A stretch of 9,080 nt of DNA from an uncultured Armatimonadota bacterium (GTDB lineage: Bacteria; Armatimonadota; Fimbriimonadia; Fimbriimonadales; Fimbriimonadaceae), in NCBI GenBank assembly GCA_946478935.1, contig CAMLEL010000068.1, positions 1 through 9,080 on the forward strand, given 5' to 3'. Below are positions 1 through 6,085 of the stretch, in pieces. The first letter of the stretch is position 1, and each line of letters opens with the position of its first letter. The notes under the pieces were generated by a model. The model searched no databases, had not been told where the DNA came from, and worked only from the letters and a program-made list of their open reading frames with translations. The position numbers and the translations under genes are program-made.

Positions 1-1
1 A

Positions 2-370
2 ATTCGGGCAACCTTGAATTTCGGACACACGATCGGTCACGCCCTGGAGCAGATGACGGGATATTCGACCTATCTGCATGGCGAGGCAATCAGCATCGGG
101 ATGGTAGCCGAGGCTGCGCTCGGGGAGACGCTTGGCATAACCGAACCCGGCACCTACAACCAAGTGCACCGATACCTTCAGAATCAGGGATTACCGGTCG
201 ATTCGGAAGTGCTCCAACAAGTGAAACCCCTGGTTCAGACGATGCTTCGCGACAAAAAAGCTGGCCGGGAGACACTTTCCTTCAGCTTCCTTAGTCGGAT
301 TGGGGAATGTAAACTAGTTGAGGGAATCATGGGGCATGATGTGGAGAATGCTCTGACTGCGAGATGGTGA
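2..370 (+). CDS. aroB: 3-dehydroquinate synthase, C-terminal part (5' end outside window)
   Basis: This is the last 122 codons of AroB, which converts DAHP to 3-dehydroquinate in the shikimate pathway in the cytoplasm, using NAD and a divalent metal. The visible segment opens with the family's metal-binding motif LNFGHTIGHALE, followed by YLHGEAISIGM. The histidines of these two motifs are metal ligands in characterised AroB proteins. Near the end is the usual DKKAGRETLSFSFLSRIGEC segment. The N-terminal NAD-binding domain lies upstream of the window, so the true start cannot be seen; the TTG at 14 falls inside the conserved motif and is a leucine codon, not a start. The TGA stop (368-370) overlaps the ATG of the next gene (364), so this gene appears to lead or join the operon that continues to ribD. 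Family identity is very secure. Confidence 0.95.
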   Translation: MRATLNFGHTIGHALEQMTGYSTYLHGEAISIGMVAEAALGETLGITEPGTYNQVHRYLQNQGLPVDSEVLQQVKPLVQTMLRDKKAGRETLSFSFLSRIGECKLVEGIMGHDVENALTARW

Positions 371-573
371 AAGTTCGAGCATTGGTGGCGGTGATCGGAT
401 GCGGCCTTATGGCCGTCGGCTACCTTGCCAGCCAGGTCGCCTACGCAAATGGTGAGGCTGCGGAGTACGCCCAGAAGGTCGACAGTCCGCAGGTTGCACT
501 CTTGGCATTTGTCTTATTTCTCACCGCGGTCGTGCTCTTTTTCATCCCGAATGAAAAGGGTGACCCTTCATGA
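364..573 (+). CDS. small two-helix membrane protein, unknown function
   Basis: A 69-residue protein that I do not recognise. It has two hydrophobic stretches, about residues 5-27 and 43-62, joined by a short polar loop containing NGEAAEYAQKVDSPQ. The C-terminus is a short charged tail (PNEKGDPS). It is most likely an inner-membrane hairpin. The ATG overlaps the end of aroB by 7 bases and its TGA overlaps the ATG of the PASTA protein by 4 bases, so translation is probably coupled on both sides. Both overlaps and the good membrane profile argue that it is a real gene rather than a chance frame. Given its position, a role with the membrane-anchored kinase-like protein is possible, but this is only inference from adjacency. 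Confidence 0.7.
   Translation: MVKVRALVAVIGCGLMAVGYLASQVAYANGEAAEYAQKVDSPQVALLAFVLFLTAVVLFFIPNEKGDPS
556..568 (+). promoter_or_regulatory. Shine-Dalgarno site of the PASTA gene inside a perfect inverted repeat
   Basis: The sequence AAGGGT-G-ACCCTT has two perfectly complementary 6-base arms. The left arm, read on as AAGGGTGA, is also the best ribosome-binding sequence for the ATG at 570, six bases downstream. As RNA, a short hairpin (4-bp stem, 5-base loop) would hide the site unless ribosomes finishing the upstream gene open it. As DNA it could be a small operator. The function is inferred. Confidence 0.45.
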
Positions 574-2306
574 TTGGTTCTGTGGTCAGCGTGCGATACG
601 AGATAACGGACCACTTGAACGAAGGCCCGATATTCGACACCTATCGTGCGAAGGATCGCGTGCGCGGCCGTGAAGTACTAATCCGCTTCATCCGCCAGCC
701 ATTCGGCAACGAGCCGGAGTTTGTGGAGCGCATCCGCCAGACGGTGGATCGCTATTCTGGAGTGACGGGCCCCGGCGTCGAATCGATGATCGAGGTCGAC
801 GATGACGAGGGTAAGCCCTATCTTGTCTCAGAATTCACGTCCGCCCAATCTCTTCAGCAGCGGATCGACAAACTTGCCCCATTTTCTGTTTCCGTCGCGG
901 TTTCCACCGCGATCTCTATTTGTGAAGCGCTAAACCCATTGCACCAGAGTCATGTCGCCCACGGCGATGTGTCCGCACAGAACATTTCGTCCATGCCTGA
1001 CGGGCAGTGTCGGCTTCAGCTTTGCGGACTCTGGGAGGCATTTGGCGGCAGCCAAACGGCAGGCGCGGCGGCCCTGCCGCGCATGGCGCCCTACCTCGCA
1101 CCCGAAGTCAGCGCAGGATCGATGCCCAGTCCGGCGTCGGATGTGTATTCCGTCGGAATACTCCTTTACCAACTGCTGAGCGGACGACTGCCTTACAGCG
1201 CGGATACCCCAACCGCGATGGCGCTCAAGCATGCGACGGCGGGCATCCCCAGTGTCAAGATTTACAACAACGCCGTTCCGGCGGCGCTGGATGAGATCGT
1301 GAAGAAGGCGATGGCGAAAGATCCAGCCCAGCGCTATCCCAACGCACAGGAACTCTTGAGCGATTTGAGAATTCTGCAGGATGGCCTCCGATTTGGAAAA
1401 ACGCTGAATTGGCCCCTTAGAAGCTCCGTACAGCCCGAGAAACAGCCGGTGGCCCCAAAGATGTCAGCGATCAGGGAAATCGAGGCAGAGGAGCGCAGAG
1501 GGCGCGAAAAAGAGCCGCGCGATGTGCCGGTCTGGCTCATGGGAGTCTTTGGGTTCTTTGCTTTAACGTTTTTGGCTCTCCTTGGAATCTGGGTCGTGTT
1601 CAACGTGAGTCAGCCCAAACTGGTCGTGGTGCCGAATGTGAAGGGTTCCAAACTGCCGGAGGCTCGAAGGACCTTGGAAACTTTGGGTTTGAAGATCCGG
1701 GTTTCGGGGCGAGAGACCAATGAGGTGCAGCCACCCGACACCATCTTGACCATGGATCCCAAGGCTGGAGTCAAGCGGCACGAAGGCGCGACGATCAACG
1801 TCAAGATCAGCACCGGAAGCCGGCTGGTGACCATTCCTGACCTGCGAGGGATGACGATCGATAAGGCCAAAGCGATGCTGGAAGCGATCAACCTGAGTCT
1901 GAGCGAAAGCTACACAACGCAGCCGGACCCGCAGTTGGAGGCGGGCCTGATCATTTCTCAGAGCCCAGACGCCAAAGCGAAAGTCGATCGATTCGGGCGA
2001 GTCAGCGTCGTGGTGAGCAGCGGCAAATCGGGCGGCGAAGTCGGCAATGCGGAAGATAACAAGCAGTACCTGTACAACCTTACGATTCGATTGACCGGCC
2101 TCGCAGAGGGAGTGGTGCTGCGAGTGGACATCCTGGACGCAAGAGGAGAGCGGACGATCTACGAGAGTCCTCATGAGCCAGATGACGTAGTGGAAATCCC
2201 GGCTCAGGGGTACGGAAAGCAAGCGACCTTCAAGATCTTTTACGATAATCAACTGGTCTCGACAAAAGTGAAAGAGGCGGAAGGGGAGGCGCAGTCGGAC
2301 AATTGA
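570..2306 (+). CDS. PASTA-domain membrane protein with a degenerate Ser/Thr kinase domain (predicted pseudokinase)
   Basis: This 578-residue protein has the PknB/PrkC layout: a cytoplasmic kinase fold (about 8-275), a charged linker (280-318), one membrane helix (about 320-345), two PASTA domains (about 351-415 and 418-485), and a beta-rich C-terminal domain (about 498-568) resembling the Ig-like tail of Firmicutes PrkC. PASTA domains in this family bind peptidoglycan or muropeptides outside the membrane. The fold markers are intact: RYEI at the start, LAPEV (176-180), SDVYSVGILLYQLLSGRLPY and KDPAQRYP. The catalytic ones are not. The VAIK lysine is Arg39, the Gly-rich loop reads NEGPIFDTY, the HRDLKPEN loop reads HGDVSAQN (131-138; Asp133 and Asn138 are kept but the lysine is lost), and DFG reads LCG (151-153). 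The metal-binding Asp is therefore missing. I infer little or no kinase activity and a sensor or scaffold role. The ATG is set by a 4-base overlap with the gene before it and a good Shine-Dalgarno. Confidence 0.88.
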   Translation: MIGSVVSVRYEITDHLNEGPIFDTYRAKDRVRGREVLIRFIRQPFGNEPEFVERIRQTVDRYSGVTGPGVESMIEVDDDEGKPYLVSEFTSAQSLQQRIDKLAPFSVSVAVSTAISICEALNPLHQSHVAHGDVSAQNISSMPDGQCRLQLCGLWEAFGGSQTAGAAALPRMAPYLAPEVSAGSMPSPASDVYSVGILLYQLLSGRLPYSADTPTAMALKHATAGIPSVKIYNNAVPAALDEIVKKAMAKDPAQRYPNAQELLSDLRILQDGLRFGKTLNWPLRSSVQPEKQPVAPKMSAIREIEAEERRGREKEPRDVPVWLMGVFGFFALTFLALLGIWVVFNVSQPKLVVVPNVKGSKLPEARRTLETLGLKIRVSGRETNEVQPPDTILTMDPKAGVKRHEGATINVKISTGSRLVTIPDLRGMTIDKAKAMLEAINLSLSESYTTQPDPQLEAGLIISQSPDAKAKVDRFGRVSVVVSSGKSGGEVGNAEDNKQYLYNLTIRLTGLAEGVVLRVDILDARGERTIYESPHEPDDVVEIPAQGYGKQATFKIFYDNQLVSTKVKEAEGEAQSDN

Positions 2307-2947
2307 TCGCACCTTCCATTCTGTCATTCGATCACAGCGACCTGAAAGCACCGGTCCTGGAACTGCTGGATGCGGGAGCGAGGCTCATCCACTTGGATGT
2401 GATGGACGGGCAGTTCGTTCCGCCCATTACCATCGGCGACGGGGTGGCAAGTGGGCTTCGGCAACTTGGAGACTTTCTTCTCGAAGCGCATCTCATGACG
2501 ATGACTCCGGAACGGCATTTTGAAGCGTTTGCCGCGGCGGGGTGCAAGCGGATCATCTTCCATGTGGAGGCGACTCACCATGTCCATCGGCTTGTTCAGT
2601 CGCTCAAAGCGATGGGACTCGAAGCGGGTGTCGCAATCAATCCGGGAACCCCGGTCCAGGCTGTCGAACCGGTATTGGACATCGTTGACGAGGTTCTAGT
2701 CATGACCGTCAACCCAGGATGGGGTGGGCAGGCGTTCATTGCTTCCACCATGGAAAAGGTGGCCTGGATTCGAGAGCGCTCGGAGAGAGTCTTGATCGAG
2801 GTCGACGGCGGCATCGATGATCAAACTCTGGGAATCGCCCAGCGCCATGGAGCTGATCTCTTTGTGGTGGGCAGCCACCTGACCACCGGACCAAGTATTG
2901 GCGCGACGTTCAAGCGCTTGAGTGACCTATGTGGCTTAAAGTCGTAA
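2303..2947 (+). CDS. rpe: ribulose-phosphate 3-epimerase
   Basis: A 214-residue TIM-barrel enzyme that interconverts ribulose-5-phosphate and xylulose-5-phosphate in the pentose phosphate pathway. Family motifs appear in order: IAPSILS (2-8), HLDVMDGQFVP (30-40), EAHLM (61-65), AINPGTP (111-117), VMTVNPGWGGQ (133-143), VDGGID (167-172) and VVGSHLT (188-194). The expected metal and catalytic residues are His30, Asp32, His63 and Asp168. The start is a TTG whose last two bases begin the TGA stop of the PASTA gene (TTGA overlap). No ATG lies near enough to keep the N-terminal APSILS strand, so TTG is well supported. A GGAGG at 2285-2289 sits 13 bases upstream, rather far, which fits coupled translation. 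Length is close to the usual 220 residues. Confidence 0.96.
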   Translation: MIAPSILSFDHSDLKAPVLELLDAGARLIHLDVMDGQFVPPITIGDGVASGLRQLGDFLLEAHLMTMTPERHFEAFAAAGCKRIIFHVEATHHVHRLVQSLKAMGLEAGVAINPGTPVQAVEPVLDIVDEVLVMTVNPGWGGQAFIASTMEKVAWIRERSERVLIEVDGGIDDQTLGIAQRHGADLFVVGSHLTTGPSIGATFKRLSDLCGLKS

Positions 2948-3243
2948 CCACGATTTGCATGGTTTTCAGCGTAGCGCTGCTGTTCGGCTACGTTTGGATC
3001 GTCGGCCCCAAACCACCAACCAGTGCGCCACGCGCTGAAAAGGTTGAATTCTTGCGTCGATGGGCAACGTTCATCGGGTTGGAGGGAGCCGCCCTGATCG
3101 CGAGCATCGTGGGCGCGTATCTGATTGCCCGTCGTGCTCGGCAGGAGTACCGAGAGCAATCGCAGCGGAATATGGAAGCGCTTTTGGAGGCAACGCTCCG
3201 GGATCATGGCAACAAGACTGATGGACGCACCGAGCGACCTTGA
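2929..3243 (+). CDS. small membrane protein with two helices and a charged C-terminal helix, unknown
   Basis: A 104-residue protein that I do not recognise. The first hydrophobic segment covers about residues 5-27 and the second about 49-68. A proline-rich loop (GPKPPTSAPR) separates them, and the second ends in a positive cluster (ARRARQEYREQ) that predicts a cytoplasmic tail. The tail, about 69-95, is rich in Glu, Arg and Gln and could form an amphipathic or coiled helix. The ATG lies 19 bases inside rpe, and the gene runs about 38 bases into ribD, an unusually long overlap. The operon position and membrane profile support a real gene. It is the second small two-helix protein in this operon; whether the two work with the PASTA protein is unknown. 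Confidence 0.65.
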   Translation: MWLKVVTTICMVFSVALLFGYVWIVGPKPPTSAPRAEKVEFLRRWATFIGLEGAALIASIVGAYLIARRARQEYREQSQRNMEALLEATLRDHGNKTDGRTERP

Positions 3244-4303
3244 CATCGCTTGGATGCGCCGAGCGATCGAACTGAGTCGCCTCGGATATCCCGCGCCGAA
3301 CCCACACGTCGGGTGTGTGATCGCTTCGGGTCAGAAGCTTCTGGGCGAAGGGTTTCACGAATTTGCCGGCGGTCCCCATGCCGAGGTCGTGGCTCTGGCG
3401 CAGGCCGGGGATAAGGCGCGCGGCGCAACCGCCTACGTGACGCTAGAGCCCTGCAATCACATCGGCCGGACCGGCCCTTGCAGCGAAGCGCTCCTGAAGG
3501 CGGGCATCGCCCGGGTCGTGGTGGCGGTGCCAGAACCATCTCAACGAGCTTCCGGCGGCCTGAATCGATTGGGCTCGGCTGGCGTGGCGACGAGCACGGG
3601 TTTGCTTGAAGCAGAGGCAGCATCGGCCAACGAACTGTGGTTGACCGCTGTGAAGCGAAGGCGGCCCTATGTGGTCGGCAAAGCTGGGATCTCGCTCGAT
3701 GGCCGAATCGCCCTTGAAGATGGTCAGAGTCAATGGATTACCGGGATTGAGTCGCGAACCAAGGCTCACGAACTTCGAGCCGAATGTGGCGCGGTCTTGG
3801 TGGGCCGGAAAACCGTCGAGCAGGATGATCCAGAACTCACGGTCCGTTTCATCGAAACACTAAATCAGCCGACGAGGATCGTGCTGGACGGGTCCGGCAA
3901 GTTGCCCGCCGATGCCAAGGCGTTCAATGATCGGGCACCGTTTATTCGAGTTGTGAATAAGGCCGAGCGTGAGCATGACCTGGAGCTGCAAGCGGATTCT
4001 GGCGGGTTTGACTTGCCTGACCTATTGGAGCGGCTCTATGAGCAGGGCATCACGAGCCTTCTGGTTGAGGGCGGGGCGGAAACCTTGGGTTCTTTCCTTA
4101 CCCTCAACCTGATCGACCGGCTGGAATTGTTTATGGCGCCAAAGATTCTGGGGAACGGACCGACCTGGACGACATTCCGGGGAGTGGCGGCGTTGGCAGA
4201 TGTCCGGGAGTGGGCGTTCAGCGATCCAAAAAGGCTTGGGCACGACCTTTGGATCACAGCCCGCAGCAATCCGGTCAATAATGGAAACGACTCTATCGAT
4301 TGA
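3206..4303 (+). CDS. ribD: bifunctional diaminohydroxyphosphoribosylaminopyrimidine deaminase / 5-amino-6-(5-phosphoribosylamino)uracil reductase
   Basis: RibD carries out the second and third steps of riboflavin synthesis after GTP cyclohydrolase II: zinc-dependent deamination, then NADPH-dependent reduction of the ribosyl side chain. Counted from the ATG at 3206 (365 residues), the deaminase domain spans about 14-145 with PNPHVGCVI, the catalytic HAE (58-60) and EPCNHIGRTGPC (81-92); the zinc ligands are His58, Cys83 and Cys92. The reductase domain starts near 153 with RPYVVGKAGISLDGRIA, then SQWITG, AVLVGRKTVEQDDPELTVR and LLVEGGAETLGSF. Two sites differ from the common pattern: the DPNP loop reads EPSQ (110-113), and ECDAVLVG reads ECGAVLVG. 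The start is uncertain. A same-frame start at 3125 would add 27 residues unlike RibD, while 3221 is a close alternative; a GGAGG at 3186-3190 slightly favours 3206. No other rib genes are nearby. Confidence 0.93.
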   Translation: MATRLMDAPSDLDIAWMRRAIELSRLGYPAPNPHVGCVIASGQKLLGEGFHEFAGGPHAEVVALAQAGDKARGATAYVTLEPCNHIGRTGPCSEALLKAGIARVVVAVPEPSQRASGGLNRLGSAGVATSTGLLEAEAASANELWLTAVKRRRPYVVGKAGISLDGRIALEDGQSQWITGIESRTKAHELRAECGAVLVGRKTVEQDDPELTVRFIETLNQPTRIVLDGSGKLPADAKAFNDRAPFIRVVNKAEREHDLELQADSGGFDLPDLLERLYEQGITSLLVEGGAETLGSFLTLNLIDRLELFMAPKILGNGPTWTTFRGVAALADVREWAFSDPKRLGHDLWITARSNPVNNGNDSID

Positions 4304-4330
4304 ACGTCTATCGAATCAATACACAAGGTA

Positions 4331-4344
4331 GGAGAATCGAATTG
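4331..4344 (+). promoter_or_regulatory. ribosome-binding site fixing a TTG start
   Basis: GGAG at 4331-4334, within AAGGTAGGAG, lies 7 bases before the TTG at 4342. This is ideal spacing. The TTG also places a standard signal peptide exactly at the N-terminus, so it decides the start over the upstream in-frame ATG at 4300, which overlaps the end of ribD and would add 14 polar residues ahead of the signal sequence. Confidence 0.75.
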
Positions 4345-5397
4345 AAAACCCTTGCCCCATTGGCATTATTGACTCTTGTAAGCTCGATTGCGACGGGTCA
4401 ATCTTACGACCGAATCACGATCCGCGATAACGAGGTCGTTCCCGTCAAGTTTCAAAACGCGATCAACGCGAAGACCAATCGGCGTGGCGACCGATTCACC
4501 ACAATCGTTGAAAACGGTCAAGTCCTTCCAAGCGGCACCAAATTGATGGGCCAGATCGCTGAGATTCGGCGAAAGGATGGGAGTCGGAAGGCTTACGCTG
4601 AACTTGAATTTACCGAGATCGAGCTGCCAGACGGCCATCGGGTCAGTATCGACGCGTATCCTGTGCCGCTGGGCGACCGTTACGTTTCGCGAAATCGAAA
4701 TGGTCGAATGGAAGCGAAGAAGGAGACTCGCCGAGACCATGTTGTGATCGGTTCGACAGTTGGCGGATTGATCCTCGGATCGCTCATCAAGAAGCCTTTT
4801 GAAGGCGCAGTGATCGGCGCACTCGGCGGAATCTTGATCGCGGAAACCGATGCGCTCAACACGAGTGGCGAACTCATCGTCGATAAGAACCAAAAGATGG
4901 GAGTTGCGTTCGATCGCGAAGTGGTCATCGATTGGCGAGACCGCGATCGCTATCGAGACGATGATCGATACCGGAACGATGATCGATATCGTGACGATGA
5001 GCGCTACCGGAATGAAGACCGAGATTCAGACATCGATCGAGATCGCTACGGATATGGAGACATCCGGATCGAATTTGCGAATCGTGATCTGAGGTTCCGG
5101 AACGGCCGGACTCCATTCCGATCGGGCGACACCGTCATGGTTCCACTCTTGGAAACTGCCGATCAGTTGGGTTTTGAAGTGGACCGGGCTTCCAATGGAG
5201 TTTTTTATTTGGAAGATGAAGAAAACACGCTGAAACTTGAACAGAACCGTTCAGAAATGCGTCTAAATGGCAAGCGCATAAGTTTGCCACGAGCATTGGT
5301 CGACCGTGACGGCGTGACTTACGCACCGATCGAGGCATTTGCCGCCGTGACGCGAGATGCGCTGTACGTAAACGGTCGGAGGGTCGGCCGTCCGTAA
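4342..5397 (+). CDS. secreted stalk-domain (copper amine oxidase N-type) protein with charged DRYRDD repeats
   Basis: A 351-residue exported protein. It begins with a clear signal peptide (MKTLAPLALL, then TLVSSIATG), probably cut near QSYD at 20-23. Residues about 24-105 form a beta-rich domain (VVPVKFQNAINAKTNRRGD, LPSGTKLMGQ). Residues about 137-167 are a glycine-rich hydrophobic segment (GSTVGGLILGSLI, GAVIGALGGILI) resembling a glycine zipper. Residues 200-237 hold the charged repeat DRYRDD, DRYRND, DRYRDD, ERYRNE and then decay. The C-terminal part (about 241-348) has the copper-amine-oxidase N-terminal/stalk pattern FRNGRTPFRSGDTVMVPLLETADQLGFEVD, then YAPIEAF, VNGRRV. This domain is often found on cell-envelope proteins and carries no amine oxidase activity by itself. 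It follows ribD by 38 bases with no visible terminator, so it may be the last gene of that operon. The function is not known. Confidence 0.85.
   Translation: MKTLAPLALLTLVSSIATGQSYDRITIRDNEVVPVKFQNAINAKTNRRGDRFTTIVENGQVLPSGTKLMGQIAEIRRKDGSRKAYAELEFTEIELPDGHRVSIDAYPVPLGDRYVSRNRNGRMEAKKETRRDHVVIGSTVGGLILGSLIKKPFEGAVIGALGGILIAETDALNTSGELIVDKNQKMGVAFDREVVIDWRDRDRYRDDDRYRNDDRYRDDERYRNEDRDSDIDRDRYGYGDIRIEFANRDLRFRNGRTPFRSGDTVMVPLLETADQLGFEVDRASNGVFYLEDEENTLKLEQNRSEMRLNGKRISLPRALVDRDGVTYAPIEAFAAVTRDALYVNGRRVGRP
4945..5016 (+). repeat. four tandem 18-bp units coding for DRYRDD-type hexapeptides
   Basis: Units at 4945-4962, 4963-4980, 4981-4998 and 4999-5016 encode DRYRDD, DRYRND, DRYRDD and ERYRNE. 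They start GATCGCTATCG, GATCGATACCG, GATCGATATCG and GAGCGCTACCG, so they have drifted mainly at third positions. A decayed continuation (DRDSDI, DRDRYG) runs to about 5052. The peptide is nearly charge-balanced, with Arg against Asp/Glu and a regularly spaced Tyr. Confidence 0.85.
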
Positions 5398-5429
5398 TCG
5401 AAGAGCCATTCTTTCCTCCCTCCCCCAAG

Positions 5430-5459
5430 AGCCCCGAGTCTAGCCCTCAGACCGGGGCT
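5430..5459. terminator. GC-rich hairpin between convergent genes, possible bidirectional terminator
   Basis: AGCCCCG (5430-5436) pairs with CGGGGCT (5453-5459), and GTCT (5438-5441) pairs with AGAC (5449-5452). One base (A5437) is bulged and the loop is AGCCCTC. The result is a strong 11-bp stem between the plus-strand gene ending at 5397 and the minus-strand pdxT. The following bases are only weakly T-rich (TTGTCTGT on the plus side, C/G-rich on the minus side), so it may be an imperfect terminator. The pdxT stop codon lies inside the hairpin. Confidence 0.65.
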
Positions 5460-6039
5460 TGTCTGTGGGTAGGGATAGGAACCACTCGTGCATGCGGACA
5501 TCATCCGTAAGTTCGGGATGAAAAGACGTTCCCAGGAGGCTGCCCTTTCGCACGGCTACCGTGTGACCCGCATAGGAACTGATTGCCTGGACCCCGCTTC
5601 CAACTCGGGTGACGATGGGTGCGCGGATGAAAACACCCATTACCGGCTGCTCGATTCCTTCGACCTCCACTGCATCTTCGAAGCTGTTGACCTGAGAGCC
5701 AAAGGCGTTTCGCTTGACCTGGATATCGAGCAAATTCAGGGAATACTGGTTCGGGCGGTCTTCGACACTGGAGGCCATGAGGATCATTCCCATGCACGTG
5801 CCCCAAATCGGCAGGCCCTGGTTTGCCCGGCGCTGGATGGCTTCACCGAGTCCGAACCGCTCCAAGAGCTTGCCTACGGTGGTGCTCTCGCCACCGGGAA
5901 TGATCAAGCGCTCGACCAGGTCCAGGTCTTGTGGCGACCGGACTTCAAGGATATCGCTGTCTGGCAATCCGACGCGACGAAGGGATTCGATATGCTTTTG
6001 AAAGTCGCCCTGAATTGCGACGACGCCAACCTTTGGCAT
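5440..6039 (-). CDS. pdxT: pyridoxal 5'-phosphate synthase glutaminase subunit
   Basis: PdxT hydrolyses glutamine and passes ammonia to PdxS, which builds PLP from a pentose phosphate, glyceraldehyde-3-phosphate and ammonia. From the ATG at 6039 (199 residues) it has VGVVAIQGDFQKH (4-16), the IIPGGEST motif (46-53), the nucleophile Cys82 in WGTCMGMI, QVKRNAFGSQ (107-116), and His174 and Glu176 in SFHPEL, which complete the Cys-His-Glu triad. A GTG at 6066 would add nine residues before the family's usual start. The ATG is preferred because the protein then begins MPKVGVVAIQGDF and a TAAACT box lies 7 bases upstream. pdxS, usually the neighbour, is not in the window. The gene is divergent from arginase and convergent with the stalk-domain gene. 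Its last codons form part of the terminator-like hairpin. Confidence 0.95.
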   Translation of the reverse strand: MPKVGVVAIQGDFQKHIESLRRVGLPDSDILEVRSPQDLDLVERLIIPGGESTTVGKLLERFGLGEAIQRRANQGLPIWGTCMGMILMASSVEDRPNQYSLNLLDIQVKRNAFGSQVNSFEDAVEVEGIEQPVMGVFIRAPIVTRVGSGVQAISSYAGHTVAVRKGSLLGTSFHPELTDDVRMHEWFLSLPTDKPRSEG

Positions 6040-6052
6040 GGATTCGAGTTTA
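6037..6052 (-). promoter_or_regulatory. probable leaderless promoter of pdxT
   Basis: On the minus strand the order is TAAACT, CGAATCC, ATG. The hexamer fits the TAnnnT -10 pattern and sits 7 bases before the start codon, where transcription would begin at or within a base or two of the ATG. No Shine-Dalgarno is visible upstream of this start, which agrees with a leaderless message. No good -35 is seen. Confidence 0.55.
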
Positions 6053-6069
6053 CTTGGGCGACCCACCGG

Positions 6070-6085
6070 TACACTCGGACCCGTG
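6070..6085 (+). promoter_or_regulatory. probable leaderless promoter of the arginase gene
   Basis: The order is TACACT, CGGACCC, GTG: a TAnnnT -10-like hexamer 7 bases before the GTG start, with no Shine-Dalgarno between them. It matches the pdxT element on the opposite strand at 12 of 16 positions. The two hexamers are separated by 17 bases, so each lies where the -35 of the other promoter would fall, and polymerase probably cannot occupy both at once. Confidence 0.55.

Noticed and set aside
1563..2351. 262-codon open frame on the minus strand opposite the PASTA region
   Set aside because: It lies fully opposite a strongly supported plus-strand gene, has no recognisable motifs, and is explained by the codon bias of the real gene.
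3125..3205. Extended N-terminus of RibD from an upstream start at 3125
   Set aside because: The extra 27 residues are basic, unlike RibD, and lie wholly inside the upstream membrane-protein gene.
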